This document shows positions 5,662 through 12,312 of a stretch of DNA of 19,771 nt, one piece after another. The translations under genes were made by a program, and so were the position numbers. How positions within the stretch are numbered: position 1 is the first letter of the stretch; each line of letters starts with the position of its first letter. The notes below the pieces were generated by a model that saw only the letters and a list, made by a program, of their open reading frames with translations, was not told where the DNA came from and did not search any database. The stretch lies in the NCBI GenBank assembly GCA_001774245.1, contig MEZF01000006.1:217-19987 (forward strand). Direction: 5' to 3'. Origin of the DNA: Candidatus Bathyarchaeota archaeon RBG_13_52_12 (lineage in GTDB: Archaea > Thermoproteota > Bathyarchaeia > TCS64).

Positions 5662-6864
5662 TTGATAGACTTTTCATTCACCGAAGAGCAGCAGCTATTT
5701 AGAGAGTCAGTCAAGGACTGGCTTTCGAAGAACCTTCCCCTTGAACAGGTTAGGGAGAACGATACTAAGCATCAGATCCCTAGGAGTTTCATGAAGGGGC
5801 TCGGGGACTTAGGTCTTCTCTGTCTCACGTTACCCGAGGAGCATGGTGGCGCAGGTGCGGACTGGATCACAGCAGCTATTGGCGCAGAGGAGCTTGGATA
5901 CGCGGACATTTCCGTCGCCTCACCGGTGTTTTACCTTGTTCAAGCGAGCTGGGGTTACGTCGTTGATAAGTACTCCCAGGAGGCAGTGAGGGAGGTGTGC
6001 CTCCGAAAAGCGGCGAGAGGCGAGTCATTCATAGGTATAGGCGCCACTGAGCCCGGCGGTGGGAGCGACGTAGCAGGGTTCAAGACGACAATGAAGAAGA
6101 ATGACAAGGGTTGGCTTCTAAATGGTGAAAAGTGCTATATTAGTGGCACCGCTGAGGCGACTGAAATCGACGGTGGCTATTTCGTCTCAGGCTACACAGA
6201 CCGGAGCAAGGGACATAAGGGGATGACTGCTCTATTTATGCCCATAAACACCTCGGGCGTCGAGATCACAAAGCGCTTCGAGAATACCGGTAGGATGGCA
6301 ATAAGCACCGGTGGCTTCAAGATGACCGATGTCCAGCTCCCCAAGGAATACCAAATAGGGGAGGAGGGGAGGGGGTTCTATTACACCATGGAGGGATTCG
6401 ACGCCGCGCGCGTACTTGTATCAGCGAGCTGCATAGGAGCGGCTGAGCGGGCGATGGAGCTCGGTATGGATTACATAAAGGAACGTCAGGTCTTCGGGCA
6501 GCCGATTGCGAAGTTCCAAGGAGTCCAATTTGACCTCGCTGACATGGCAGCACATCACGAGGCTATTAAAAGCCTAGTTTACCGCACGACTTGGATGCTC
6601 GATCAGAAATATAAGACGGGCAAATTCGACGCACTAGAGGTCAGCAAGTACCTCGGCATGTGCAAGTATCTAGCTCCCCACCATGCCCTCGACGTCTTCC
6701 GAAGAGTCCTCCTTTGGATGGGTGCTTATGGGTACACGAAGGAGTGCCCACTCGAGATGGGCCTCCGCGGCGTGATGAGCTACTGCATCGGCGCAGAGGG
6801 CGCGGCAAACGTCCAAAAGGTAATCATCAGCCGAGAGGTCCTCGGCCGCCAATGGAGAGCCTAA
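5662..6864 (+). CDS. Acyl-CoA dehydrogenase
   Basis: A 400-residue FAD enzyme of the acyl-CoA dehydrogenase family at full family length. In order: an N-terminal helical domain (FSFTEEQQLFRESVKDWL), the beta domain with ATEPGGGSDVAGFKT (128-142) and NGEKCYISG (154-162), then the C-terminal helical domain with RQVFGQPIAKFQGVQF (275-290). Glu379 in IGAEGAANVQK lies where the catalytic base of medium- and short-chain enzymes is found (the usual motif is LEGTNEI). It oxidises acyl-CoA to enoyl-CoA and passes electrons to ETF, but no etf genes are in view. The TTG start gives the standard MIDFSFTEEQ N terminus and has a Shine-Dalgarno sequence (AGGTG, 5651-5655). Chain-length preference cannot be told. 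Confidence 0.93.
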   Translation: MIDFSFTEEQQLFRESVKDWLSKNLPLEQVRENDTKHQIPRSFMKGLGDLGLLCLTLPEEHGGAGADWITAAIGAEELGYADISVASPVFYLVQASWGYVVDKYSQEAVREVCLRKAARGESFIGIGATEPGGGSDVAGFKTTMKKNDKGWLLNGEKCYISGTAEATEIDGGYFVSGYTDRSKGHKGMTALFMPINTSGVEITKRFENTGRMAISTGGFKMTDVQLPKEYQIGEEGRGFYYTMEGFDAARVLVSASCIGAAERAMELGMDYIKERQVFGQPIAKFQGVQFDLADMAAHHEAIKSLVYRTTWMLDQKYKTGKFDALEVSKYLGMCKYLAPHHALDVFRRVLLWMGAYGYTKECPLEMGLRGVMSYCIGAEGAANVQKVIISREVLGRQWRA

Positions 6865-6949
6865 GCGTCCCTACTTAATTTTTCCGATTCAGTCATACTC
6901 TGAATTTATATTCCACTGACATCAACCAGACAAACGTGAAGTGTTTTAG

Positions 6950-7414
6950 TTGGATGTATTCAGAGAACACATAGTAAAGTCGATCAAAGGAGGGCAGGCC
7001 TTCATCCCGTATAAGAAAGCCCTGGAAGGTGTCAAACCAGAGTTAAGGGGTGTAAGGCCAAACAAGGCTATCCACTCCGTCTACGAGGAGCTTGAACACA
7101 TGCGCCTCGCTCAGAAAGACCTACTCGACTTCGCTCTCGACCCTGATTGGAAGCCTGCTGAATGGCCTAAGGGCTACTGGCCCGAGCCCGGTCATAGGCC
7201 CACTGAGGAGGAGTGGATGAAGACTCTGAATGGCTTCATGAAGGACATGAACAGGGCGGTGAAGCTTGCAGAGGACACCGATATCGACCTACTCTCCATC
7301 GTCCCGCAGACTGAGAACTCGTATCTAAGAGAGCTTATGATAATAATCGAGCATAACTCTTACCATTTTGGCAAGATCCTCGACATCCGTAAATCTTTAG
7401 GAGATTGGAAATAG
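6950..7414 (+). CDS. DinB/YfiT-like four-helix metal-binding protein
   Basis: A 154-residue helical protein. His50 in the first long helix (SVYEELEHMRLAQKDLLDF) and the pair His135 and His139 in EHNSYHFGKIL form the metal triad of the DinB superfamily. A tryptophan-rich loop (DWKPAEWPKGYWPEP) connects helices. Members act as thiol transferases, maleylpyruvate isomerase-like enzymes or damage-inducible proteins of unknown activity, so the reaction is not assigned. The TTG at 6950 is the only upstream start and follows a TATA-like TTTATATT at 6905-6912 by about 40 bases. It lies 85 bases after the acyl-CoA dehydrogenase on the same strand with its own promoter-like element. Confidence 0.75.
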   Translation: MDVFREHIVKSIKGGQAFIPYKKALEGVKPELRGVRPNKAIHSVYEELEHMRLAQKDLLDFALDPDWKPAEWPKGYWPEPGHRPTEEEWMKTLNGFMKDMNRAVKLAEDTDIDLLSIVPQTENSYLRELMIIIEHNSYHFGKILDIRKSLGDWK

Positions 7415-7529
7415 CTAGACTCAAAATGGCTAAGCTGAACTATTAAGGTAATAGTAGTCTAAAATAAACCGCTTCATCTGCGACCGCTAATGTTAAAGAC
7501 GTTCTAGATGGATCATAACACGACCAGTC

Positions 7530-8468
7530 ATGAGTATGAAGGATCGCTTCCGCGGAAAGGACTTCCTCACTCTAATGGACTACACGCCAGTAGAGATCAA
7601 TTACATGCTCGACGTAGCTCAACAGTTAAAGTATAAGAGGATGATGAAGGAGCCTCATGAATATCTCTCAGGGCGCACAATCGCTATGATCTTCGAGAAG
7701 AACAGCACGCGCACCCGCTTCAGCTTCCAAGCAGGTATAGCTCACCTCGGAGCCCAGAGTTTTTACGCGACCCCCGACACTATGCAGCTTGCACGCGGGG
7801 AGCCGATCAAGGACACGGCCCGTATCCTCGACAGATATTGCGACGCCCTCGTAATCCGCACATATGGTCAGGAGATCGTTGACGAGTACGCCAAGTACAT
7901 GAAGAACCCCGTCATCAATGCCCTAACTGATCTCGTTCACCCATGCCAGGGTCTGGCTGACATGCTCACGATCCGAGAGCATAAGGGTAGGATCAAAGGC
8001 ATAAAACTCACCTATGTTGGTGACCCGTGGAATGTCTGCCATACTCTTATGGTCTGCAGCAGTTTACTCGGCATGGACTGTTACATTGCTCTTCCAAAGG
8101 GTTGGGCGCCGAACCCCAAGGTTGTAAAGTTCGCTGAAGAACACGCTAGTATTGGCAAGACACAGATGGTCGTCACCGATGACCTCGACGAGGCACTTAA
8201 GAGGGCAGACGTTGTATATGCAAACACTTTCCATAGCATGGGACACAAGGACATTGAACAGCGCAAGGTCGCCTTCGCCAAATATCAGATAAATGATGAC
8301 ACGATCAAGCTCTCGAAACCCGACTCGATCTTCATGCACTGCCTCCCGGGATACCGTGGAGAGGAGATGACAGACTCCGTCGTTGAGGGCCCTCACAGCG
8401 TCGTCTTCGACGAGGGTGAGAACAGGATGCACACTGAAAAAGCAGTCCTCGCCCTCACCGTCGCTTAA
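7530..8468 (+). CDS. Ornithine carbamoyltransferase family protein with altered acceptor-site motifs
   Basis: A 312-residue protein of the aspartate/ornithine carbamoyltransferase family. Carbamoyl-phosphate motifs are intact: STRTR (59-63), HPCQ (137-140) and HCLPG (270-274) followed by RGEEMTD. On the ornithine side, the usual GDGNN reads GDPWN (164-168, second Asn retained) and the usual DxWxSMG reads NTFHSMG (232-238), so the Asp that binds the alpha-amino group of ornithine is Asn. Overall similarity is clearly to OTCases (argF/arcB type), which make citrulline. An annotation as OTCase is reasonable, but the two changes leave open another amino acceptor. The next gene, 41 bases on, is a class III aminotransferase that often acts on ornithine-like substrates. 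The ATG start matches the family N terminus. Confidence 0.85.
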   Translation: MSMKDRFRGKDFLTLMDYTPVEINYMLDVAQQLKYKRMMKEPHEYLSGRTIAMIFEKNSTRTRFSFQAGIAHLGAQSFYATPDTMQLARGEPIKDTARILDRYCDALVIRTYGQEIVDEYAKYMKNPVINALTDLVHPCQGLADMLTIREHKGRIKGIKLTYVGDPWNVCHTLMVCSSLLGMDCYIALPKGWAPNPKVVKFAEEHASIGKTQMVVTDDLDEALKRADVVYANTFHSMGHKDIEQRKVAFAKYQINDDTIKLSKPDSIFMHCLPGYRGEEMTDSVVEGPHSVVFDEGENRMHTEKAVLALTVA

Positions 8469-8472
8469 AACC

Positions 8473-8480
8473 CTTTATCT
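8473..8480 (+). promoter_or_regulatory. Possible TATA box for the aminotransferase
   Basis: CTTTATCT lies about 33 bases before the GTG at 8510, just past the carbamoyltransferase stop. It could give the aminotransferase its own promoter in addition to read-through. Confidence 0.35.
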
Positions 8481-8509
8481 CAACTTTTCACCCACCATTA
8501 TCGTTATTA

Positions 8510-9883
8510 GTGCAATCAAAGATGCATAGTCGATGGAATATGCCTAAGACGAAGGTTCCTAACCTTATCACAGAGATCCCAGGCCCCAAGAGTAAGGCGT
8601 TGCTAGCTGAGAGAAACGAGTTCGTGCCACCCGGAGTCTACCTCACGCAGCCCATCGGCATAGCGGAGTCGAAGGGCGCGCTGGTTACAGACGTCGACGG
8701 GAACACCCTGATCGACTTCACAAGCGGCATAGGAGTAGTCAGCCTAGGACACTGCAAGCAGGAAATCGTTGACACAATCTGCGACCAGGCTGGGAAGCTC
8801 ATCCACGGCTGCATCCACGTAGTAAACTATGAGCCATACGTCAAGCTAGCCGAAGCGATGGTTAAGGCCACACCTGGGAAAGCCCCAAAGAGAGCCATGT
8901 TCGTGAACAGTGGAAGCGAAGCCGTCGAGAACGCGGTAAAGCTCATCCGCCAGGGAACGAAGAGGCCAAACATCCTAAGTTTCGAGAACAGCTTCCACGG
9001 CCGCACCTGGATGGCGATGACCCTCACTGGGAAGTGGGATCCATACAAAGTGGGATTTGGCCCATTCGTCCCAGGCATCTACTTCACCCCCTACGCGTAC
9101 TGCTACAGATGCCCATTCCACGTCGAGTATCCGAGCTGCGGATATGCCTGCGTACACCACATCGAGAAGAACGTGTTCAAAACCCAGGTCGACCCCTCGA
9201 CCATCGGTGCCATAATCGCTGAGCCAGTCCAAGGAGAGGGAGGATTCATCGCCCCTCCACCCGAATACTTCAAGGAGCTGAAAAAACTCGCCGACGAACA
9301 CGGAATTAAAATGATCATAGACGAAGTCCAAACAGGATTCGGGCGCACCGGCAAAATGTGGGCCATCGAGCACTATGGCATAGAACCAGACATCATGACG
9401 ATAGCAAAAGCCATCGCGTCAGGCTTACCCCTGAGCTGCGTCGTCGCGAAAGACGAGCTGATGAAGGACACTTACCCAGGCAGCTTGGGAGGCACATACG
9501 GCGGTAACCCGATAAGCTGTGCAACAGGCCTAAAGGTACTCGAGATCATTAAGCGTGAAAAGATCGTCCAAAAATCAGAAAAGATGGGAAGGCACCTTCG
9601 ATCCAGACTTAACGAGATTAAAGACAAGTACGAGATCATCGGGGATGTCAGAGGGCTCGGCCCGATGCTTGCCATGGAGTTCGTCACCGACAAGAAGTCA
9701 AGGACCCCCAACCCGGATGCGAGCAGCAAGGTAATCAAGGGATGCCTCAGCAACGGCCTTATGATCCTAAAGGCTGGCCTTTACAACAACTGCGTCCGTC
9801 TCCACCCCCCGCTCACAATCGAGGAAGACCTACTCGACGCAGGCATGGAAATCCTCGAGAAGGCAGTTAAGAAGGCAGTATAA
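8510..9883 (+). CDS. PLP-dependent class III aminotransferase (ornithine/4-aminobutyrate type)
   Basis: A 457-residue fold-type I PLP enzyme. Visible features: the PLP phosphate-binding NSGSEA (133-138), FHGRTWMAM (162-170), the ring-contacting Asp in IIDEVQTGFGRTG (Asp271) and the Schiff-base Lys300 in TIAKAIASG. A loop with four cysteines (198, 201, 210, 214; C-x2-C-x8-C-x3-C) is shared by many GabT-like archaeal and bacterial proteins. Characterised relatives transaminate ornithine, acetylornithine or 4-aminobutyrate, or racemise amino acids in Thermococcales. GTG 8510 is used; ATG 8522 would remove four residues. The close upstream carbamoyltransferase suggests both act on one diamino acid, which is inference. 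Confidence 0.87.
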   Translation: MQSKMHSRWNMPKTKVPNLITEIPGPKSKALLAERNEFVPPGVYLTQPIGIAESKGALVTDVDGNTLIDFTSGIGVVSLGHCKQEIVDTICDQAGKLIHGCIHVVNYEPYVKLAEAMVKATPGKAPKRAMFVNSGSEAVENAVKLIRQGTKRPNILSFENSFHGRTWMAMTLTGKWDPYKVGFGPFVPGIYFTPYAYCYRCPFHVEYPSCGYACVHHIEKNVFKTQVDPSTIGAIIAEPVQGEGGFIAPPPEYFKELKKLADEHGIKMIIDEVQTGFGRTGKMWAIEHYGIEPDIMTIAKAIASGLPLSCVVAKDELMKDTYPGSLGGTYGGNPISCATGLKVLEIIKREKIVQKSEKMGRHLRSRLNEIKDKYEIIGDVRGLGPMLAMEFVTDKKSRTPNPDASSKVIKGCLSNGLMILKAGLYNNCVRLHPPLTIEEDLLDAGMEILEKAVKKAV

Positions 9884-9894
9884 GCACCTATCCC

Positions 9895-9905
9895 TATTTT
9901 AATAT
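9895..9905 (+). promoter_or_regulatory. TATA box of the endonuclease IV gene
   Basis: TATTTTAATAT is centred about 27-28 bases upstream of the GTG at 9928, matching leaderless archaeal initiation. There is no ribosome-binding site. Confidence 0.6.
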
Positions 9906-9927
9906 CTAAACCGCTAATTTTACCTAC

Positions 9928-10767
9928 GTGAAACTGGGTTTCCACGTCTCCATATCCGGATCCATAGACCTATCCTTAGATAGGGCAACAAGGCTTGGAT
10001 GCACAACGTTCCAGATATTCACCAGAAACCCCCGTGCTTGGAGAACGAAGCCACTCCAACTTAGAGAAATCAAATCCTTCCGGAGAAAACATAGAGAATC
10101 AAAGATTAATCCTGTATTCTCCCATATGCCATACATTCAAAATCTCGCAAGCCCAAAGGATGACATCTTCGAGAAATCGGTAGACGCCCTTATTGAAGAG
10201 ATAGATAGATGCAACAAGTTGGGTATACGATACATAGTAACTCACATAGGCAGCCACACCGGCTCGGGAGTCGTCAAGGGGAAGAATAGACTCATACAAG
10301 CCTTAGGAAGAGCAGCCGATGAAGAAGGCCCAATGATCTTACTGGAGAATAGTTCCGGCTCCGGAGACCAAATGGGTTCTAAGCTGGGTGAACTGGCTGA
10401 AATAGCCAAAGCCATCGGCGGTACACGAATCGGCATATCCTTCGATACATGCCACGCATTCACGGCAGGGTACGACATAGCCAGCAAAGAAGGTCTAAAC
10501 GAGACTATGCGTGAAATAACGCGAACAGTAGGCTTCAGTAGGCTTAAGCTCGTTCACCTGAACGACTCTCTCGGCGAGCTCGGTTCAAGAATTGATCACC
10601 ATGAACATATAGGGCTAGGGAAGATCGGGCAAGACGGGTTCCGTAACATACTAGCAAGCCAATTAATCAAGAGGCCGCTGATAATGGAAACACCCGTAGA
10701 TGATAAACGCAGCGACATAGATAACATGGAAAAAGTGTATGAGCTCGCCGGGATCAATAGGCAATAA
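9928..10767 (+). CDS. nfo: Endonuclease IV (apurinic/apyrimidinic endonuclease)
   Basis: A 279-residue TIM-barrel AP endonuclease with all nine zinc ligands of the family: His66, His106 (VTHIGSH), Glu140 (LLENSSG), Asp173 and His176 (SFDTCHAF), His210 (VHLNDS), Asp223 and His225 (RIDHHEH) and Glu254 (METP). It cuts the phosphodiester bond 5' to abasic sites in base-excision repair and can trim blocked 3' ends. The length is normal. The GTG start is set by the TATA box at 9895-9905 and by the standard N terminus MKLGFHVSISGS. Its 3' end overlaps a converging small gene by 14 bases. Confidence 0.96.
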   Translation: MKLGFHVSISGSIDLSLDRATRLGCTTFQIFTRNPRAWRTKPLQLREIKSFRRKHRESKINPVFSHMPYIQNLASPKDDIFEKSVDALIEEIDRCNKLGIRYIVTHIGSHTGSGVVKGKNRLIQALGRAADEEGPMILLENSSGSGDQMGSKLGELAEIAKAIGGTRIGISFDTCHAFTAGYDIASKEGLNETMREITRTVGFSRLKLVHLNDSLGELGSRIDHHEHIGLGKIGQDGFRNILASQLIKRPLIMETPVDDKRSDIDNMEKVYELAGINRQ

Positions 10768-10975
10768 GAGTCGTCTGGTGAGAGGGTGATTCCTTACTGT
10801 TCAGAATAATGCGCAGAGCAGTCGAAGCATAGTCGACGAGTTCTCTGTCCGATAGGAAAGGGTACATCCTGCGCCCAACCCTCATTATTGGATCTATAGT
10901 CTTAACCCTCTTACTCCTCGATGCGGCTTCGTCGCACGTACTCTGCACTAGGCTCTCAACTATCGCTCGTCTCAT
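10754..10975 (-). CDS. Small protein of unknown function
   Basis: A 73-residue frame from ATG 10975 (or 78 from GTG 10990). No family is recognised. The sequence is helical and mixed-charge, with a segment around LSDRELVDYASTALRIIL that looks like an amphipathic helix pair. There is no signal peptide or membrane segment. Support comes from context: a strong TATA box on this strand at 11022-11035 predicts a start around 11000, and AGGT precedes ATG 10975 by six bases. The frame fills the gap up to the nfo stop with a 14-base convergent overlap, as other gene pairs here do. It may be lineage-specific. Confidence 0.55.
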   Translation of the reverse strand: MRRAIVESLVQSTCDEAASRSKRVKTIDPIMRVGRRMYPFLSDRELVDYASTALRIILNSKESPSHQTTLIAY

Positions 10976-10990
10976 ACCAACCTGACCCAC

Positions 10991-11278
10991 GTTACACCAG
11001 CCTTAGAAATAACATAATTTCTGAGTATATAAATATAATGGCATTAATCAGAAATTACTTTCCCACATTTTCTATAAAAATATTTATGGTTTACAACATC
11101 ATTTTTACGAGCGTTTAATAATCCATTATTTGTGAAAATATGGGAAAATAACGTTTATTTAAAGACAAGTAAAACACGATAATTTGAGGTTTACTATTCA
11201 CGATTCATGATTTCATTTAAACATGTTTAATCAACAGGATAAGATTAAAATCAATCCTCCTTGTGCTTATGATTGTTT
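10991..11278. other. AT-rich gap with long inverted repeat and palindrome before tRNA-Thr
   Basis: No gene is seen. The stretch is much more A/T-rich than the surroundings. It holds an imperfect 15-bp inverted repeat (11058-11072 against 11134-11148, 13 of 15 matching, 61 bases apart) and a perfect 14-bp palindrome, TTAAACATGTTTAA (11217-11230). A TATA-like GATTAAAATC (about 11243-11252) lies about 31 bases before the tRNA. Only the tRNA promoter and the leftward promoter at 11022 explain part of it. Confidence 0.5.
11022..11035 (-). promoter_or_regulatory. Strong TATA box facing the small unknown gene
   Basis: On the minus strand this reads ATATTTATATACTC (11022-11035 region), one of the best TATA matches in the window. 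It is centred about 54 bases upstream of ATG 10975, implying a leader of 15-30 bases. Confidence 0.5.
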
Positions 11279-11356
11279 GCCCCGGTGGCTTAGCCTGGCC
11301 AAAGCGTTTGCTTGGTAAGCAAAAGATCGCGGGTCCAAATCCCGCCCGGGGCTCCA
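11279..11356 (+). tRNA. tRNA-Thr (anticodon GGT), CCA encoded
   Basis: A complete cloverleaf can be folded by eye. The acceptor stem is GCCCCGG (11279-11285) with CCGGGGC (11346-11352). The D arm is closed by GCTT/AAGC. The anticodon stem TTTGC/GCAAA encloses loop TTGGTAA with anticodon GGT, reading ACC. The T arm is GCGGG/CCCGC with loop TCCAAAT. The discriminator is T (U73), as in archaeal threonine tRNAs, and CCA follows at 11354-11356. No intron is present. Confidence 0.95.
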
Positions 11357-11396
11357 TCTAAACATAAATACACTCGATACCCAATGCATTCCTAAC

Positions 11397-12089
11397 TTGA
11401 ATCCACTGAGCATTAGAGGCGTCGTTTTCGACCTCGATGCCACACTTGTTAACCTCGGTGAACATGTGAAATGGAGGGAGGCACAGGACCAGATAATTGA
11501 GGCATATAGGGATTGCGGATGTAGTGATAGCGACCTCGCGTTGTGTTCCTCGAAGGGATTATTCAACCTGATGTATGAGATGGATACTCGGCTCTCTGCT
11601 TTGAGGTCCCCTGTGGAGATGACAGTGATACGCGAGGACATCTGGACTATCTTGGATAAATATGAGAGGGAAGGTGTCGAAAGGTGCGGCTTTATGCCCG
11701 GTTCATATGAATCCCTGACGTGGCTCAAAGAAAACTGTGTCAAAATGGGCGTATGCACATCCAATTCAGGCAATGTGGCTGAGAAGGTCCTCCACAAGCT
11801 CGGTGTATCCAGTTATTTCGACTCAGTAATCGGAAGAACCATCGGCCTAAGAATGAAGCCACACCCAGATCAGGTCCTCGCATGCTTCGAAGGGATCGGA
11901 GTCAATCCTCGCGACGGCGTGATGGTGGGGGACAGCCATAACGATGTATTAGCTGCTAAGGCTGCGGGAACTAGAGCAATAGCTATCCCCGTATACTACA
12001 CAAGAAAAGAGGCTCTGGAAGCCGCGAAACCTGACGCCATAGTCAGATCTATGATTGAATTACCCAAAGTTCTACTCACCCTCAAATGA
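11397..12089 (+). CDS. HAD-superfamily hydrolase (phosphoglycolate phosphatase-like)
   Basis: A 230-residue HAD enzyme with all four motifs: I, DLDAT with nucleophile Asp12 and acid Asp14; II, Thr/Ser in CTSNSG (about 120-125); III, Lys154 in RMKPHPD; IV, Asp179 and Asp183 in GDSHNDVLAAKAAG. A helical C1-type cap lies between motifs I and II (about residues 20-100). This places it with phosphoglycolate phosphatase and beta-phosphoglucomutase-like proteins that dephosphorylate small metabolites. The TTG start is 41 bases after the tRNA-Thr, with an A/T-rich TAAACATAAATA (11359-11370) in between that could be its own TATA box. The substrate is unknown. Confidence 0.87.
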   Translation: MNPLSIRGVVFDLDATLVNLGEHVKWREAQDQIIEAYRDCGCSDSDLALCSSKGLFNLMYEMDTRLSALRSPVEMTVIREDIWTILDKYEREGVERCGFMPGSYESLTWLKENCVKMGVCTSNSGNVAEKVLHKLGVSSYFDSVIGRTIGLRMKPHPDQVLACFEGIGVNPRDGVMVGDSHNDVLAAKAAGTRAIAIPVYYTRKEALEAAKPDAIVRSMIELPKVLLTLK

Positions 12090-12119
12090 CGCCTAGAAGT
12101 AGCCCTCAAAAATAGAAGA

Positions 12120-12218
12120 CGTTTAAACCGATAGATCCTATAGTGAGCCCGTTTAAAATTCCTCTAAATCAAGCGGACGCATATACGCTTTATAAGCGTG
12201 AATTAGAAATTACACGCT
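12120..12218 (+). promoter_or_regulatory. Repeat-rich regulatory region upstream of lysS
   Basis: Two CGTTTAAA copies lie 30 bases apart (12120-12127 and 12150-12157). Then ACGCTT-TAT-AAGCGT (12185-12199) forms a palindrome around a TATA-like TTTATAAG, and AGCGTG (12195-12200) pairs again with CACGCT (12213-12218). A TATA box inside a palindrome with a further half-site suggests control of lysS. Use of this box would give a leader of roughly 95 bases. Confidence 0.45.
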
Positions 12219-12312
12219 CAAAAAACATATTCATCTTTTTATTCATAAATAAAAGGACATATTTTTTAGCTTACTAATAGGGGATACTAACGGCTAAGGG
12301 TATGAGAGACGC

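Noticed and set aside
4344..7414. A complete fatty-acid or aromatic degradation operon
   Set aside because: Only scattered single enzymes (acyl-CoA dehydrogenase, thioesterase, FAH, 4-OT-like) are present on mixed strands, with no hydratase, thiolase, CoA ligase or ring-cleavage gene.
8975..9373. Leftward frames of 87-132 codons inside the aminotransferase
   Set aside because: Antisense shadows of a strongly supported PLP enzyme gene.
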